This document shows, one piece after another, positions 34,299 through 42,186 of a stretch of DNA of 64,000 nucleotides. Below the pieces are notes generated by a model. It was not told where the DNA came from. It was given only the letters and a program-made list of their open reading frames with translations, and did no database searches. Source of the stretch: a virus. Position 1 is the first letter of the stretch; each line of letters opens with the position of its first letter. The stretch spans positions 1 to 64,000 of IMG/VR virus record IMGVR_UViG_3300025133_000069. The stretch is one strand, 5' to 3'. The position numbers and the translations under genes were made by a program.

Positions 34299-37157
34299 AT
34301 GGGCGGTTCAGCTGGACATATGGCGCATCCCTTTGATTGCCGCGAGGTAAGAAATGGTCAAGATTTAATCAATTTTTATATAAAAGCGATTAGTAATATA
34401 CCTCTTTATCAAGGAGAGATGTCTCGTGATGATTGGTTAGCTGATTTTGGTGGTGTTAACCCTTCTTCAGTTAAATTTGATGGGGTTAATGCCTCTTTTC
34501 GTCTTGAAAAGACTAACACTCCTGCAGGGTTCATGTTTGTGCACGATCGTGGCGCGGCAAGTGACAAATCTGATGTTGGAAAAATAGATTATAAGGGTAT
34601 CACCTCTGATAATGCTCACGAGCGGTTTCCAAGTAAGCCTTTTGAACCAGAAACGAACGAACAAGGCGAACAAGTTTGTCCAGAAGATGCTGAAATTGTT
34701 AACGTTGATGGAAAAATGATGTGTTCAAAACAACACGGCATGATTCATGTTGTGGAGATAATGTCTAAGATATTAAACCATGATTTAATGAAAGTCAAAC
34801 CCTATATTGAAGCGCTTGGTATATTTGAGAATGGTATCGGGCCCGAAGGTGTTACTTTTAATGCAGAGTTTTATTCAAATGAGGATCCGGAAAAAGATAT
34901 TAAATCAATTAAAAATGTAACTGATTACAACCAAAATTTTATTGCTATTCACAATTTACAAGATTTTCACACTGAAGAGAAGGTTTCAGCAAGAGGGAAA
35001 GTGGCTACTAGCCGTAAAACTAGAGGGTATTATTGGCAAACGCAAGAAGAATTACAGCAATTATTTGATCAGAAAGATCAACTGCAAGCTCAAAGACAAG
35101 ATACAGTTGAAATTGATACACTAATAGGTGAAAAAAACCAAGATCTTTATAGAAGACAAAATGAACACCAAGAAATTATCAATAAGTTCGCCGAAGCTTT
35201 AGCAGATAACGCAAATGCTTTGGATCTTCCGTTTAACGTACATACACAAGTTGGTTTACAATTCAAAGAAGGTTTAACAAGAGAAATCGTTATTAGAAGA
35301 ATTGAAGAAGCTCTAGAAACTAAAGTTCCTTACAATTATGAGAAAATAGATGATAATACAAGTATAGGCCCCACTGCAATTAATGAACAAACTAATGAAG
35401 TAGAGCCTAGAAAATTAGGGGATCTTTTATTGCAGATAAAAGAAAATCCGGCGCATGCGGCATATTTTCCTGATGAGTTTAAAAAAACTAAAAAAGACGG
35501 TACACGAAAACCAGAATTAGCGGCTATTAAGGTAAGTTCAGACTTTAGTAAACGACATGCGAGTCCATCAGGCAAATTATTAAACACCAAACAAAGTGCT
35601 TTTGCAGTAAAACTCTATACGGATATTATAGTTGATGGACCACATACTGGCATCGGAGTCGGAGATGTTGCTGGAGATGCAGATAAGAGTTTTGAAGCAA
35701 TTAACAGTGCGGTAATATTATGGCATGCAGTAAGATTACTTGGCAATGTTTTAAAAGAGTCTGTTTTATCTAAAGTCGACTTTGGATTGCCAATGTCAGA
35801 ACAAGAAGGAATTGTTATACAATCAGAAAAAATGTGTGATGGGATTCCATTTAAGTTTACAGGTGAATTTATTGTTCAAGGCCGAGAATCTCCACATAGA
35901 AAAGATGCACCTCCACAAATAAATGAAGTTAAATTAAAATATGGTGAGTTATTAGAAAGATTTGTAGTTGAGCAAGAAGATGTTCCTGCTGAAGAAAAAC
36001 GAACACAGTACGTAGTTCTCGTTCCAGGTGGTTTTAAACCTCCAACTGGTGGCCATTATTCAATGATTCGACAATATGAAGAGAGACCAGACGTCGCAAA
36101 AGTGATTGTTGTTACTGGGTTTAAACCCAGAACAGGTCAAGGCATGACTATTACTTATCAACAAAGTAAAGCTATTTTTGATTTATATGGTGGTTTTGGA
36201 GATAAAGTAGAATTTAGAGATCAGGGGCCATGGCCGACGCCAATGAGAACTTGTTATGAGCTTATGAATGATGAAAGATTTATATCTGAATTCCACGGTG
36301 CAGTTTTTGCTTTAGGCGCTAGCGACAAAGATGATGACGAAGCAAGAATTGGTGAATTTGCAAATTATTTTCAAAACAATCCAACGAAAACCGGTGTGCA
36401 AGTTGCTAGCGCAGGTCCCGCTAAAGCTCTCGAAGTACGTGGAGAGGCAGCTAGTGCTTCCCGTATGAGAAAAGCCTTTATTGAAGGAGATTGGGAACTT
36501 TTTAAGGAACTATTACCAGATGATAATTTTTATGATGACGTCGTCCAAATTTTGAATGGCCAGGTAACAAATATTGTACTCGGCCAAGGGGAGGAACAAG
36601 TGAATGAAAATTTTTTTTCAGCGGACTCCCTATTTTCTCTGGTTGATGATGTCTTATTAGAATATGCATGTAAGAGCGGTAAAAAGTGGACAGTATGTAG
36701 TCATGAAACCAAAAAGGTAATTCCAACAGCAGGCAAATTTTCTTCTAAGGGAGCCGCAAAAAAAAGAGCTGCGCAAATGCATGCACATTCTAATCAAGAA
36801 AGCTTAAAACAAAAAGAAAAGAACGTTATACTTACCGAAAGGGAAGATGAGGCACTTAACGTTATGTTAAACAAGATGGTCCAAGACGCTTTAAAAAATA
36901 AAACAATAACTAATTTACCTGAATTCATTAAAAGCCTTACAGGAGACGCTGTTGAAGCGGTATTAGCTCAATTTCAAAATATCGCACCAGAAGAAGTAAC
37001 AGGAACAGAAGAACCAACAGTTGTAAGTCAGATAGCAGAAGAAGAACCATTAGAAGAAATATCAGCCATGGGCGCAGGTGGCGCTGGTGGGGGTGCTGTT
37101 GAAGGCGCCGGGGGAGGATGGATTAATGACAAAAAAAGAATTAATGCAGGAATTTAA
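34299..37157 (+). CDS. Fusion of ligase-like KxDG domain and cytidylyltransferase/NMNAT-like domain
   Basis: The N-terminal region has VKFDGVNASFRL (residues 56-67), like motif I (K-x-DG) of nucleotidyltransferases and RNA ligases. A domain with GGFKPPTGGHYSMIRQY (about 575-592) and ASASRMRKAFIEGD (about 715) matches the (H/T)-x-GH and S-x-S-x-x-R signatures of the cytidylyltransferase/NMNAT superfamily. A third module near 800 (CKSGKKWTVCSHETKK) is Cys/His-containing. The protein could join two nucleotide-transfer steps, such as NAD or RNA processing. At 952 aa it is longer than single-domain relatives. Confidence 0.72.
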   Translation: MGGSAGHMAHPFDCREVRNGQDLINFYIKAISNIPLYQGEMSRDDWLADFGGVNPSSVKFDGVNASFRLEKTNTPAGFMFVHDRGAASDKSDVGKIDYKGITSDNAHERFPSKPFEPETNEQGEQVCPEDAEIVNVDGKMMCSKQHGMIHVVEIMSKILNHDLMKVKPYIEALGIFENGIGPEGVTFNAEFYSNEDPEKDIKSIKNVTDYNQNFIAIHNLQDFHTEEKVSARGKVATSRKTRGYYWQTQEELQQLFDQKDQLQAQRQDTVEIDTLIGEKNQDLYRRQNEHQEIINKFAEALADNANALDLPFNVHTQVGLQFKEGLTREIVIRRIEEALETKVPYNYEKIDDNTSIGPTAINEQTNEVEPRKLGDLLLQIKENPAHAAYFPDEFKKTKKDGTRKPELAAIKVSSDFSKRHASPSGKLLNTKQSAFAVKLYTDIIVDGPHTGIGVGDVAGDADKSFEAINSAVILWHAVRLLGNVLKESVLSKVDFGLPMSEQEGIVIQSEKMCDGIPFKFTGEFIVQGRESPHRKDAPPQINEVKLKYGELLERFVVEQEDVPAEEKRTQYVVLVPGGFKPPTGGHYSMIRQYEERPDVAKVIVVTGFKPRTGQGMTITYQQSKAIFDLYGGFGDKVEFRDQGPWPTPMRTCYELMNDERFISEFHGAVFALGASDKDDDEARIGEFANYFQNNPTKTGVQVASAGPAKALEVRGEAASASRMRKAFIEGDWELFKELLPDDNFYDDVVQILNGQVTNIVLGQGEEQVNENFFSADSLFSLVDDVLLEYACKSGKKWTVCSHETKKVIPTAGKFSSKGAAKKRAAQMHAHSNQESLKQKEKNVILTEREDEALNVMLNKMVQDALKNKTITNLPEFIKSLTGDAVEAVLAQFQNIAPEEVTGTEEPTVVSQIAEEEPLEEISAMGAGGAGGGAVEGAGGGWINDKKRINAGI

Positions 37158-38043
37158 ATTACGAAGATTAATTCGTGGTGCAATTAAAATCCGAGAACGA
37201 AAATTAAAAACGCAAGATCTCAATAAATTAGAAGATGAACAGAAGCTTCGTAAAATAGTACGTTATTTTCTAAAAGAAGCAAAAGATGTTGATGCGTCAA
37301 CAAATCCTGTTGGTTATGGTTCAACAGCTTTAAACGCGGTAGCAACTGCTTTTAACGATATTCTTAAAACTGTCAAAGAGGGATTTCGCTTTTTGGAAGA
37401 GCCAGAAGAAAGAGAATCTTTTAGAATCCATACTTTAGAAAAAATGAAAAGTATTCTTGATCACCTAGAAGCATTAGATTTTCAAGGCGCCGAAGCAGCG
37501 GAAGGGGGAGTTGTAGGTGAAGATAGCATTGCTGAGCAAGAAAGAGATGAAGAAAAAATAGAAATTGATATTGAGAAAGTTGATGATCCGGATGCGAGAA
37601 TAATTCCAGATTTTGAGAAAGAAAGGTATACTCCAGATGAAGAAACAGATGAAGAAACAGAAAAAAAAGAATTTGGAGAGTTTTCTATTTCTGAGTTGGA
37701 CGTAACTGGAGCGAGAAAAGCTTTTGAGATGTTTAATAATTCAAATATACAAGATACCATTACTAAAAATAGAAAAACTATTGAAGATAAGCCGGGCGCA
37801 GCAAAAGAATATAGAGAGTTTGTTTTATATAATATAGATTTGTGGTTATTGACTTATGAAGAAGAATATGCCAAGGAACTTGGGCAAGAACCAGCGTTCA
37901 CAGAGACAATTATGGACAGGCCAGAATCTGCTGTTGAAATAGGTAAAGGTAGACAATACGGCCCTCCAGGAGCTGGAGAGGTAGCAGCTGGCATGGAAGA
38001 ACCTACTGAGGCAGAGGAAGGTTTGCCTCCGTTAGGGATGTAA
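37126..38043 (+). CDS. Helical protein of unknown function, T4-like cluster
   Basis: ATG 37126 has GGAGGA upstream and overlaps the end of the preceding gene by 32 bases in another frame. The 305-aa protein starts with a basic helical region (KLRRLIRGAIKIRERKLK) that includes LRKIVRYFLKEAKD, with L-K-E/A matching the prohead-protease pattern at residue 47 or so. The rest is acidic and helical with a Pro/Gly end. It is a candidate head scaffold or core protein, by resemblance only. Confidence 0.68.
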   Translation: MTKKELMQEFKLRRLIRGAIKIRERKLKTQDLNKLEDEQKLRKIVRYFLKEAKDVDASTNPVGYGSTALNAVATAFNDILKTVKEGFRFLEEPEERESFRIHTLEKMKSILDHLEALDFQGAEAAEGGVVGEDSIAEQERDEEKIEIDIEKVDDPDARIIPDFEKERYTPDEETDEETEKKEFGEFSISELDVTGARKAFEMFNNSNIQDTITKNRKTIEDKPGAAKEYREFVLYNIDLWLLTYEEEYAKELGQEPAFTETIMDRPESAVEIGKGRQYGPPGAGEVAAGMEEPTEAEEGLPPLGM

Positions 38044-38523
38044 ATGTTAACTTTCTTATCCTATGTTTCTGCTATAGTTTGTGCAATCTTATATTCCAAT
38101 ATAGTAGAATGGCTGGCGCATAAGCATTTTTTGCATGGCTTTGGCAAAAGCAAAAGTAGCATATGGTCTTTTCATTGGCACCAACATCATAAAAAAGCAA
38201 GAAAAAATGATTTCTATGATGAAGATTATTTAGATGGATGGGTTGGTGCACCTTTAAGAGAGAAAATTGGATTGTTTTCTTTACTGGTCCTTCATTCTCC
38301 TTTACTTTTTACAGCACCTGTATTTTATATAACTTTGGTTCTATGTTCTATTAGATACTATAGAATTCATAAATATGCTCATTTATTTCCTAGTTGGGGA
38401 AAAGTTTATTTAAGATGTCATTATGATCACCATATGGGTAAAAATCAAGATGCCAATTGGGGCGTTACAACAAGTTGGGTTGATAAATTACTTGGCACGA
38501 GAATAGAATATGTGGGAGAGTAA
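38044..38523 (+). CDS. Fatty acid hydroxylase/sterol desaturase-like membrane protein
   Basis: A 159-aa protein with the His boxes of the fatty acid hydroxylase superfamily: HKHFLH (26-31), HWHQHH (44-49), HKYAH (109-113) and HYDHH (126-130), interspersed with membrane helices near 1-22 and 75-105. Such enzymes use a di-iron centre and oxygen to hydroxylate or desaturate lipids and carotenoids. It starts one base after the preceding stop. A phage copy would be an auxiliary gene that alters host membrane lipid. Confidence 0.83.
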   Translation: MLTFLSYVSAIVCAILYSNIVEWLAHKHFLHGFGKSKSSIWSFHWHQHHKKARKNDFYDEDYLDGWVGAPLREKIGLFSLLVLHSPLLFTAPVFYITLVLCSIRYYRIHKYAHLFPSWGKVYLRCHYDHHMGKNQDANWGVTTSWVDKLLGTRIEYVGE

Positions 38524-38872
38524 AAGAAGCAGATTTAAGAGGCCTGATCATGATTATTATAGTATTGCAAATAAACTGAAAGCTGAAGGCAAAATCAATG
38601 AAAAATTTGAAATTATGCTTTCATCTCTTACTTTAGAAGAAATAATAGGTCTGAGATTGGAGCTAGCTGCTAAGTCTGTTAATTATAAGCTTTATGGCTT
38701 AAATATTTGGAGTTCTGTTCCAAATATGGTACGAGATGGTATATTAAAATATGTGTATTCTGCAGCTCGTACAAAAGGAGAAATGGCTAGTTTTTTGGGT
38801 ATAGATAAAAATACACTCAAAAGATTGCTCAAGAAATATGATATTACTAATTATTTTAGTAAAGAGGGGTAA
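38510..38872 (+). CDS. Fis-type helix-turn-helix protein
   Basis: A 120-aa protein whose C-terminus (ARTKGEMASFLGIDKNTLKR, then LLKKYDI) is a HTH_8/Fis-type DNA-binding motif. The N-terminus is a basic helical region. It overlaps the end of the hydroxylase gene by 14 bases. It may regulate transcription or organise DNA; operator sites are not evident. Confidence 0.72.
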   Translation: MWESKRSRFKRPDHDYYSIANKLKAEGKINEKFEIMLSSLTLEEIIGLRLELAAKSVNYKLYGLNIWSSVPNMVRDGILKYVYSAARTKGEMASFLGIDKNTLKRLLKKYDITNYFSKEG

Positions 38873-38876
38873 TTTC

Positions 38877-39575
38877 ATGAAAATAACAAAATCACAATTA
38901 AAACAAATTATTAAAGAAGAACTGAAAAGTGTTTTAAGTGAACAATTGCCACGTCGCTCGGCTGAGCGCCGGCGACAAGACCGCGAGAAGTTTAAAAAGT
39001 GTCTTAAGACTTTCAATCCTGAAAAAGAAGGTACTAATTTTTCGTATGAAAATATAGCTTTAAATCTTAAAATGGCTTTAATCCTTAATGATCTTAGAAC
39101 ATCGACGAACAGCGGAAAATCTCTCAAAAAATGGAAAATTGATCCGTTAATAAGTTTAAATCCCGGGCATGTTGAAGAAATTAAAGAACGTTATATAGAA
39201 ATGCGTTGTCAGGATCCTGATCAGAGTCCTGCTAGAGTTCGAAGAAGGGCTGGTGCAATTGGTGGCGATAGTAGCTTTTTTAGGGACCAGAGCAGTGGCC
39301 TGGGTGCTGGCGTGCGGCGATTTCATAAGGGCCCGCTGTCGCGCGGGTCCATAACTAATATTTTTGATGGTTTTGGGGATCCCGGCGGATATTCGCCTTT
39401 GAGAGATGAGCTTAACGATCTTCTAGAAAAAACAGGTGCATGGAAAAAAATGCGCATGGATGACCCTGTACGTAAACAATATAAAAATTGGATTCAAACA
39501 AGATTAGGGCGATGTGAAAAGGGGGGTGGAAAAACCCTCCCAGATGGTAGTTGTTCGAAAGATGTAGTGCATTAA
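38877..39575 (+). CDS. Class A tagged protein (first of three in a row)
   Basis: Starts MKITKSQLKQIIKEEL, then KSVLSEQ, a class A tag closing in L-S-E. ATG 38877 follows GAGGGG at a good distance. The body is basic with PRRSAERRRQDREKF and RVRRRAGAI stretches, GC-rich at 39290-39350, and has two Cys near the end (CEKGGGKTLPDGSC). No family recognised. Its first 55 bases are nearly identical to those at 39592 and 39974, so the three genes share a recently copied tag module. Confidence 0.78.
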   Translation: MKITKSQLKQIIKEELKSVLSEQLPRRSAERRRQDREKFKKCLKTFNPEKEGTNFSYENIALNLKMALILNDLRTSTNSGKSLKKWKIDPLISLNPGHVEEIKERYIEMRCQDPDQSPARVRRRAGAIGGDSSFFRDQSSGLGAGVRRFHKGPLSRGSITNIFDGFGDPGGYSPLRDELNDLLEKTGAWKKMRMDDPVRKQYKNWIQTRLGRCEKGGGKTLPDGSCSKDVVH

Positions 39576-39591
39576 CAATGGAGGTGAACTA

Positions 39592-39954
39592 ATGAAAATC
39601 ACAAAATCACAATTAAAACAAATTATTAAAGAAGAGCTGGAAAGTGTTAAGATACACGAGCGGAAGGCGAAAGCAGGAGAGGAATACGGTGACTTCGTCG
39701 TCGTCAAAACAGTCGACGGGGGTACAGCCGCGGTCCGCAAGGATGTTTATAAATATTTTGGCCCTATTTCTACTATACTTCCGACTGACACGCTTATGAA
39801 TGCTTTAGAACAGGCTATGAAAAAAAATAATATTCCTTTAGATATCGTCGGTTCCGGGGTTGGTAGAATAGGTGCGGACTCGGGCGGCAGATTCACGTTT
39901 AAATTTAGTGTAGATCTCGAACCTGCCAAACTGCCGGCCCCAGAAGAAAAATAA
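39592..39954 (+). CDS. Class A tagged small protein (second of three)
   Basis: A 120-aa protein with ATG after GGAGGTG. The tag MKITKSQLKQIIKEEL is followed by ESVKIHE, with I-H-E as candidate cleavage site. The body (DFVVVKTVDGGTAAVRKDVY and onward) reads as a compact alpha/beta fold with a GSGVGRIGADSGG loop. No family recognised. Confidence 0.77.
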   Translation: MKITKSQLKQIIKEELESVKIHERKAKAGEEYGDFVVVKTVDGGTAAVRKDVYKYFGPISTILPTDTLMNALEQAMKKNNIPLDIVGSGVGRIGADSGGRFTFKFSVDLEPAKLPAPEEK

Positions 39955-39973
39955 ACAATACGGGGATAAACTA

Positions 39974-40228
39974 ATGAAAATCACAAAATCACAATTAAAA
40001 CAAATTATTAAAGAAGAGATGGAAAGTGTCTTAAAAGAACAAGAGGTGCTGCGAGGGGCGAGAATAACGAAGAAGAAACAAGACGGGGACTATTGGATTG
40101 TAACTGTGTGTCTAAGAGACACTTGTGCAGAAGGAAAAGCAAAAGGAGCTACTACCAGCATCGCGATCCGCGCGGCCGAGCAGAAGGCCCGGACTAATTT
40201 GTTAAAGAAACTAAAGGGAAATGACTAA
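39974..40228 (+). CDS. Class A tagged small protein (third of three), just before tmRNA
   Basis: An 84-aa protein whose tag MKITKSQLKQIIKEEM is followed by ESVLKEQEVL, with L-K-E. The body is a short basic beta-alpha unit (KKQDGDYWIVTVCLRDTC). It ends 3 nt before the 5' end of the tmRNA gene and may share its transcript. Confidence 0.75.
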   Translation: MKITKSQLKQIIKEEMESVLKEQEVLRGARITKKKQDGDYWIVTVCLRDTCAEGKAKGATTSIAIRAAEQKARTNLLKKLKGND

Positions 40229-40231
40229 TAC

Positions 40232-40580
40232 GGGGGTGAACTGGTATCGACTGAGTATTGAAAATATAACGTGCAAGGCTGTGATGAGTGAAGGCACAGC
40301 ATAAAACACTCAAAATTTAAACGCCAACGATAACGTTGAGTTTGATTACGCCCTAGCGGCGTAGTCATGGGGAATGACGAGAGCCTTATTAACCAAAGAC
40401 TGTTCATCGATGGTTTTCTTCGGAAAGTAGATGTAAGAGGGTTTTTCCAAGTTAGGCCCATAGGATAAACTTGGTGGTGCGCGGTGCGAGTTTGTCAGAG
40501 TTCATAAACTGACTAACCTTGTGAATGACGTTGTATTAGAAATATTCAGGACCCGGGTTCGACTCCCGGCACCTCCACCA
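40232..40580 (+). ncRNA. ssrA: tmRNA (ssrA) with encoded CCA and tag peptide ANDNVEFDYALAA
   Basis: A full-length 349-nt transfer-messenger RNA that rescues stalled ribosomes and tags the product for proteolysis. The 5' GGGGGTGAACTGGTATCGAC pairs its first seven bases with CACCTCC before ACCA at the 3' end, and CCGGG-TTCGACT-CCCGG forms the T arm. The tag reading frame at 40323-40364 starts at resume codon GCC and ends TAG, giving ANDNVEFDYALAA, which ends in the ALAA degron read by ClpXP. It is a one-piece type. Phage tmRNA genes are known but uncommon. Confidence 0.95.
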
Positions 40581-40594
40581 ACTATTTAATAATA
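40581..40594 (+). promoter_or_regulatory. Candidate late-promoter element ACTATTTAATAATA
   Basis: ACTATTTAATAATA begins at the base after the tmRNA CCA and overlaps the ATG at 40594. A near copy, ACTATTTATTAATATG, precedes the gene at 41682. There is no ribosome binding site between element and start, so if it is a promoter the message would be close to leaderless. Confidence 0.35.
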
Positions 40595-41649
40595 TGCAGA
40601 AACTATTTGAAAATTGGCGGAGATTCGTAGAAGAAGACAATAAAGCTTTAGAATCTAAAATACGCGCGGCATTAGCTGAAGAAGGCGGCGCTGCTGATAT
40701 GGAAACATTGAAAGAGTATACTGGAGCGACCGAGGAAGAAATCAAATCTGCCATGGGGGATTGGGAGGGCATAGAAGAGCATCCGGGATCGTCTGACTTT
40801 AGAAAAAATATTTTATTAGAAGGCCAACGCGAAAATCTTCCAGAATGGTTTAAAGAGTGGCTTGGGGATTTTCTAGAAAAAGATTTAGATGCACCTGGCG
40901 CGAAAGAATATTTTCGTAATAGGTCGGCACCTATGCCGCCGGCGACGGATCTTGAAGGATATCGTGGAAGAGGAGGAGGCTTCCCCGCGCGATGGGACCG
41001 ACCGCCGATTCCGCCGATCCACGCGAGTAGCACGGGCCGGCAGGCGCCGCATTTGGATCTGCAGGGCCGGCCAAAGGCGCCGGGCGAGCAGAGGTGGCGG
41101 CGATGGGCTGACCGAGCGCTCGGGCTTCCACCTCATCCTGAACCTGTCGCCGGTGCTGGCCATCGCGCAGTGCCTGCTAGCCGGCGAGAGCTTCGATCTG
41201 CGCACAACAAGAACAAAAGTAGATTAGTAAATGATATTAGAAGAGAAGCCACGATTATAGAAAAAGCTGTTCCAAGACGTCCCGGGGCCTTTAAACAATT
41301 TTTGCAAAAAGCTAGGAATATTCCATTTTTAGGTAATTTTTTCAAACTTGCACTTCTTGGGTATGTAGGTACTGATATTCTAACTAGAGCTGATAATGCG
41401 TATGCTAGCCAGGGAGTAATAGGAGTATCTAAAACTATAGCAGAAGAAAGTCTTTTATTTTTACCTAGCTATATAGAAATAAGCTTAATAGCTTCTGCGT
41501 TGGAAGAGGCATTCCCAGATATTGTGTTCCCAGGAAAATGGAAACGTGATAAATATTGGAAGTCTTCAAAATATGATGTTGAAGATTATCCCGGTGGATC
41601 AGAAGAAGAAACACCTGAAGAAGACGTGGGGCCTCTACCAGATGTATAA
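40594..41649 (+). CDS. Class B tagged protein with GC-rich island and hydrophobic region
   Basis: Starts MQKLFENWRRFVEEDN, a class B tag ending V-E-E. Positions 40980-41200 are a GC-rich island (73% G+C at 41041-41100, against 33% at 41401-41460) coding a Pro/Arg/Ala-rich stretch. The last third has hydrophobic helices (FFKLALLGYVGTDIL and SLLFLPSYIEISLIASAL), recalling the membrane-like region of other tagged proteins. It lies right after the tmRNA. No family recognised. Confidence 0.72.
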   Translation: MQKLFENWRRFVEEDNKALESKIRAALAEEGGAADMETLKEYTGATEEEIKSAMGDWEGIEEHPGSSDFRKNILLEGQRENLPEWFKEWLGDFLEKDLDAPGAKEYFRNRSAPMPPATDLEGYRGRGGGFPARWDRPPIPPIHASSTGRQAPHLDLQGRPKAPGEQRWRRWADRALGLPPHPEPVAGAGHRAVPASRRELRSAHNKNKSRLVNDIRREATIIEKAVPRRPGAFKQFLQKARNIPFLGNFFKLALLGYVGTDILTRADNAYASQGVIGVSKTIAEESLLFLPSYIEISLIASALEEAFPDIVFPGKWKRDKYWKSSKYDVEDYPGGSEEETPEEDVGPLPDV

Positions 41650-41668
41650 TAGAGATAACGTGACACCA

Positions 41669-41682
41669 ACTATTTATTAATA
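41669..41682 (+). promoter_or_regulatory. Candidate late-promoter element ACTATTTATTAATA
   Basis: ACTATTTATTAATA overlaps the ATG at 41682, and the 20 or so bases around it match those after the tmRNA (CACC-AACTATTTA-TAATATG). No ribosome binding site is seen between element and start. Confidence 0.36.
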
Positions 41683-41834
41683 TGAAACTTGATTTTAAAA
41701 CACTAATTACTTTACTAACTATAGCGGCTACTTTAGGTGGATTTTATTATACAACACAAGCAAGATTAGATAGTCTAGAGCAAGAAGTTACAAAATTGCA
41801 AAAACAAGTTAAAAGGGTAACTAGGAAAAAGTAA
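41682..41834 (+). CDS. 50-aa membrane-anchored coiled-coil protein
   Basis: A 50-aa protein with one N-terminal membrane helix (LITLLTIAATLGGFYY) and a basic coiled coil (RLDSLEQEVTKLQKQVKRV). It ends one base before the next ATG. Comparable small proteins occur in marine T4-like phages as I recall; function unknown. Confidence 0.65.
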   Translation: MKLDFKTLITLLTIAATLGGFYYTTQARLDSLEQEVTKLQKQVKRVTRKK

Positions 41835-42152
41835 ATGAAGAATTTATTCGAAAATTGGCAAAATTATTTACAAGAAGATAGTGAAGAAAAAACGGATAAA
41901 CCAAAAGTAGTATGTAACTGTCTTTGTACTGATTGTATTTTTAATAAAAGTGAACAATGTATAACTGAAGAAATTAATCTAGATTTTGCACAAACGAAAC
42001 AAGGTAAATGGATATGTGAATGTTTGACTTATGAGGTTGATGAAGGAAAAGAAAAAGGCCCAGAAGATTCTACTGTGCGTGGAAGAGAAGAAGTAGATGA
42101 ATCTGCTTGGTCAGGTTCTGGACCGTTAAAAGAACCAATTGAAGAAATGTGA
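41835..42152 (+). CDS. Class B tagged Cys-rich (DUF1540-like) protein
   Basis: Starts MKNLFENWQNYLQEDSEE, a class B tag ending L-Q-E. The body has VVCNCLCTDCIFNKSEQC, then INLDFAQ and later CECLTYE, the Cys spacing of DUF1540-type zinc-binding proteins. The remainder is acidic. A small zinc protein carrying the packaging tag would fit an internal head protein. Confidence 0.72.
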   Translation: MKNLFENWQNYLQEDSEEKTDKPKVVCNCLCTDCIFNKSEQCITEEINLDFAQTKQGKWICECLTYEVDEGKEKGPEDSTVRGREEVDESAWSGSGPLKEPIEEM

Positions 42153-42186
42153 CCAGACAATGATTCCTAGTTAAGGATATTTATTA

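Larger units (their letters stand above)
38877..40040 (+). repeat. Three direct repeats of the class A tag module
   Basis: Copies of about 55 bp start at 38877, 39592 and 39974. Each encodes MKITKSQLKQIIKEE, and the copies differ by only a few bases, while the downstream bodies are unrelated. Each copy is preceded by a G-rich ribosome binding site within about 15 nt. The arrangement points to duplication of a 5' module followed by fusion to new bodies. Confidence 0.88.
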
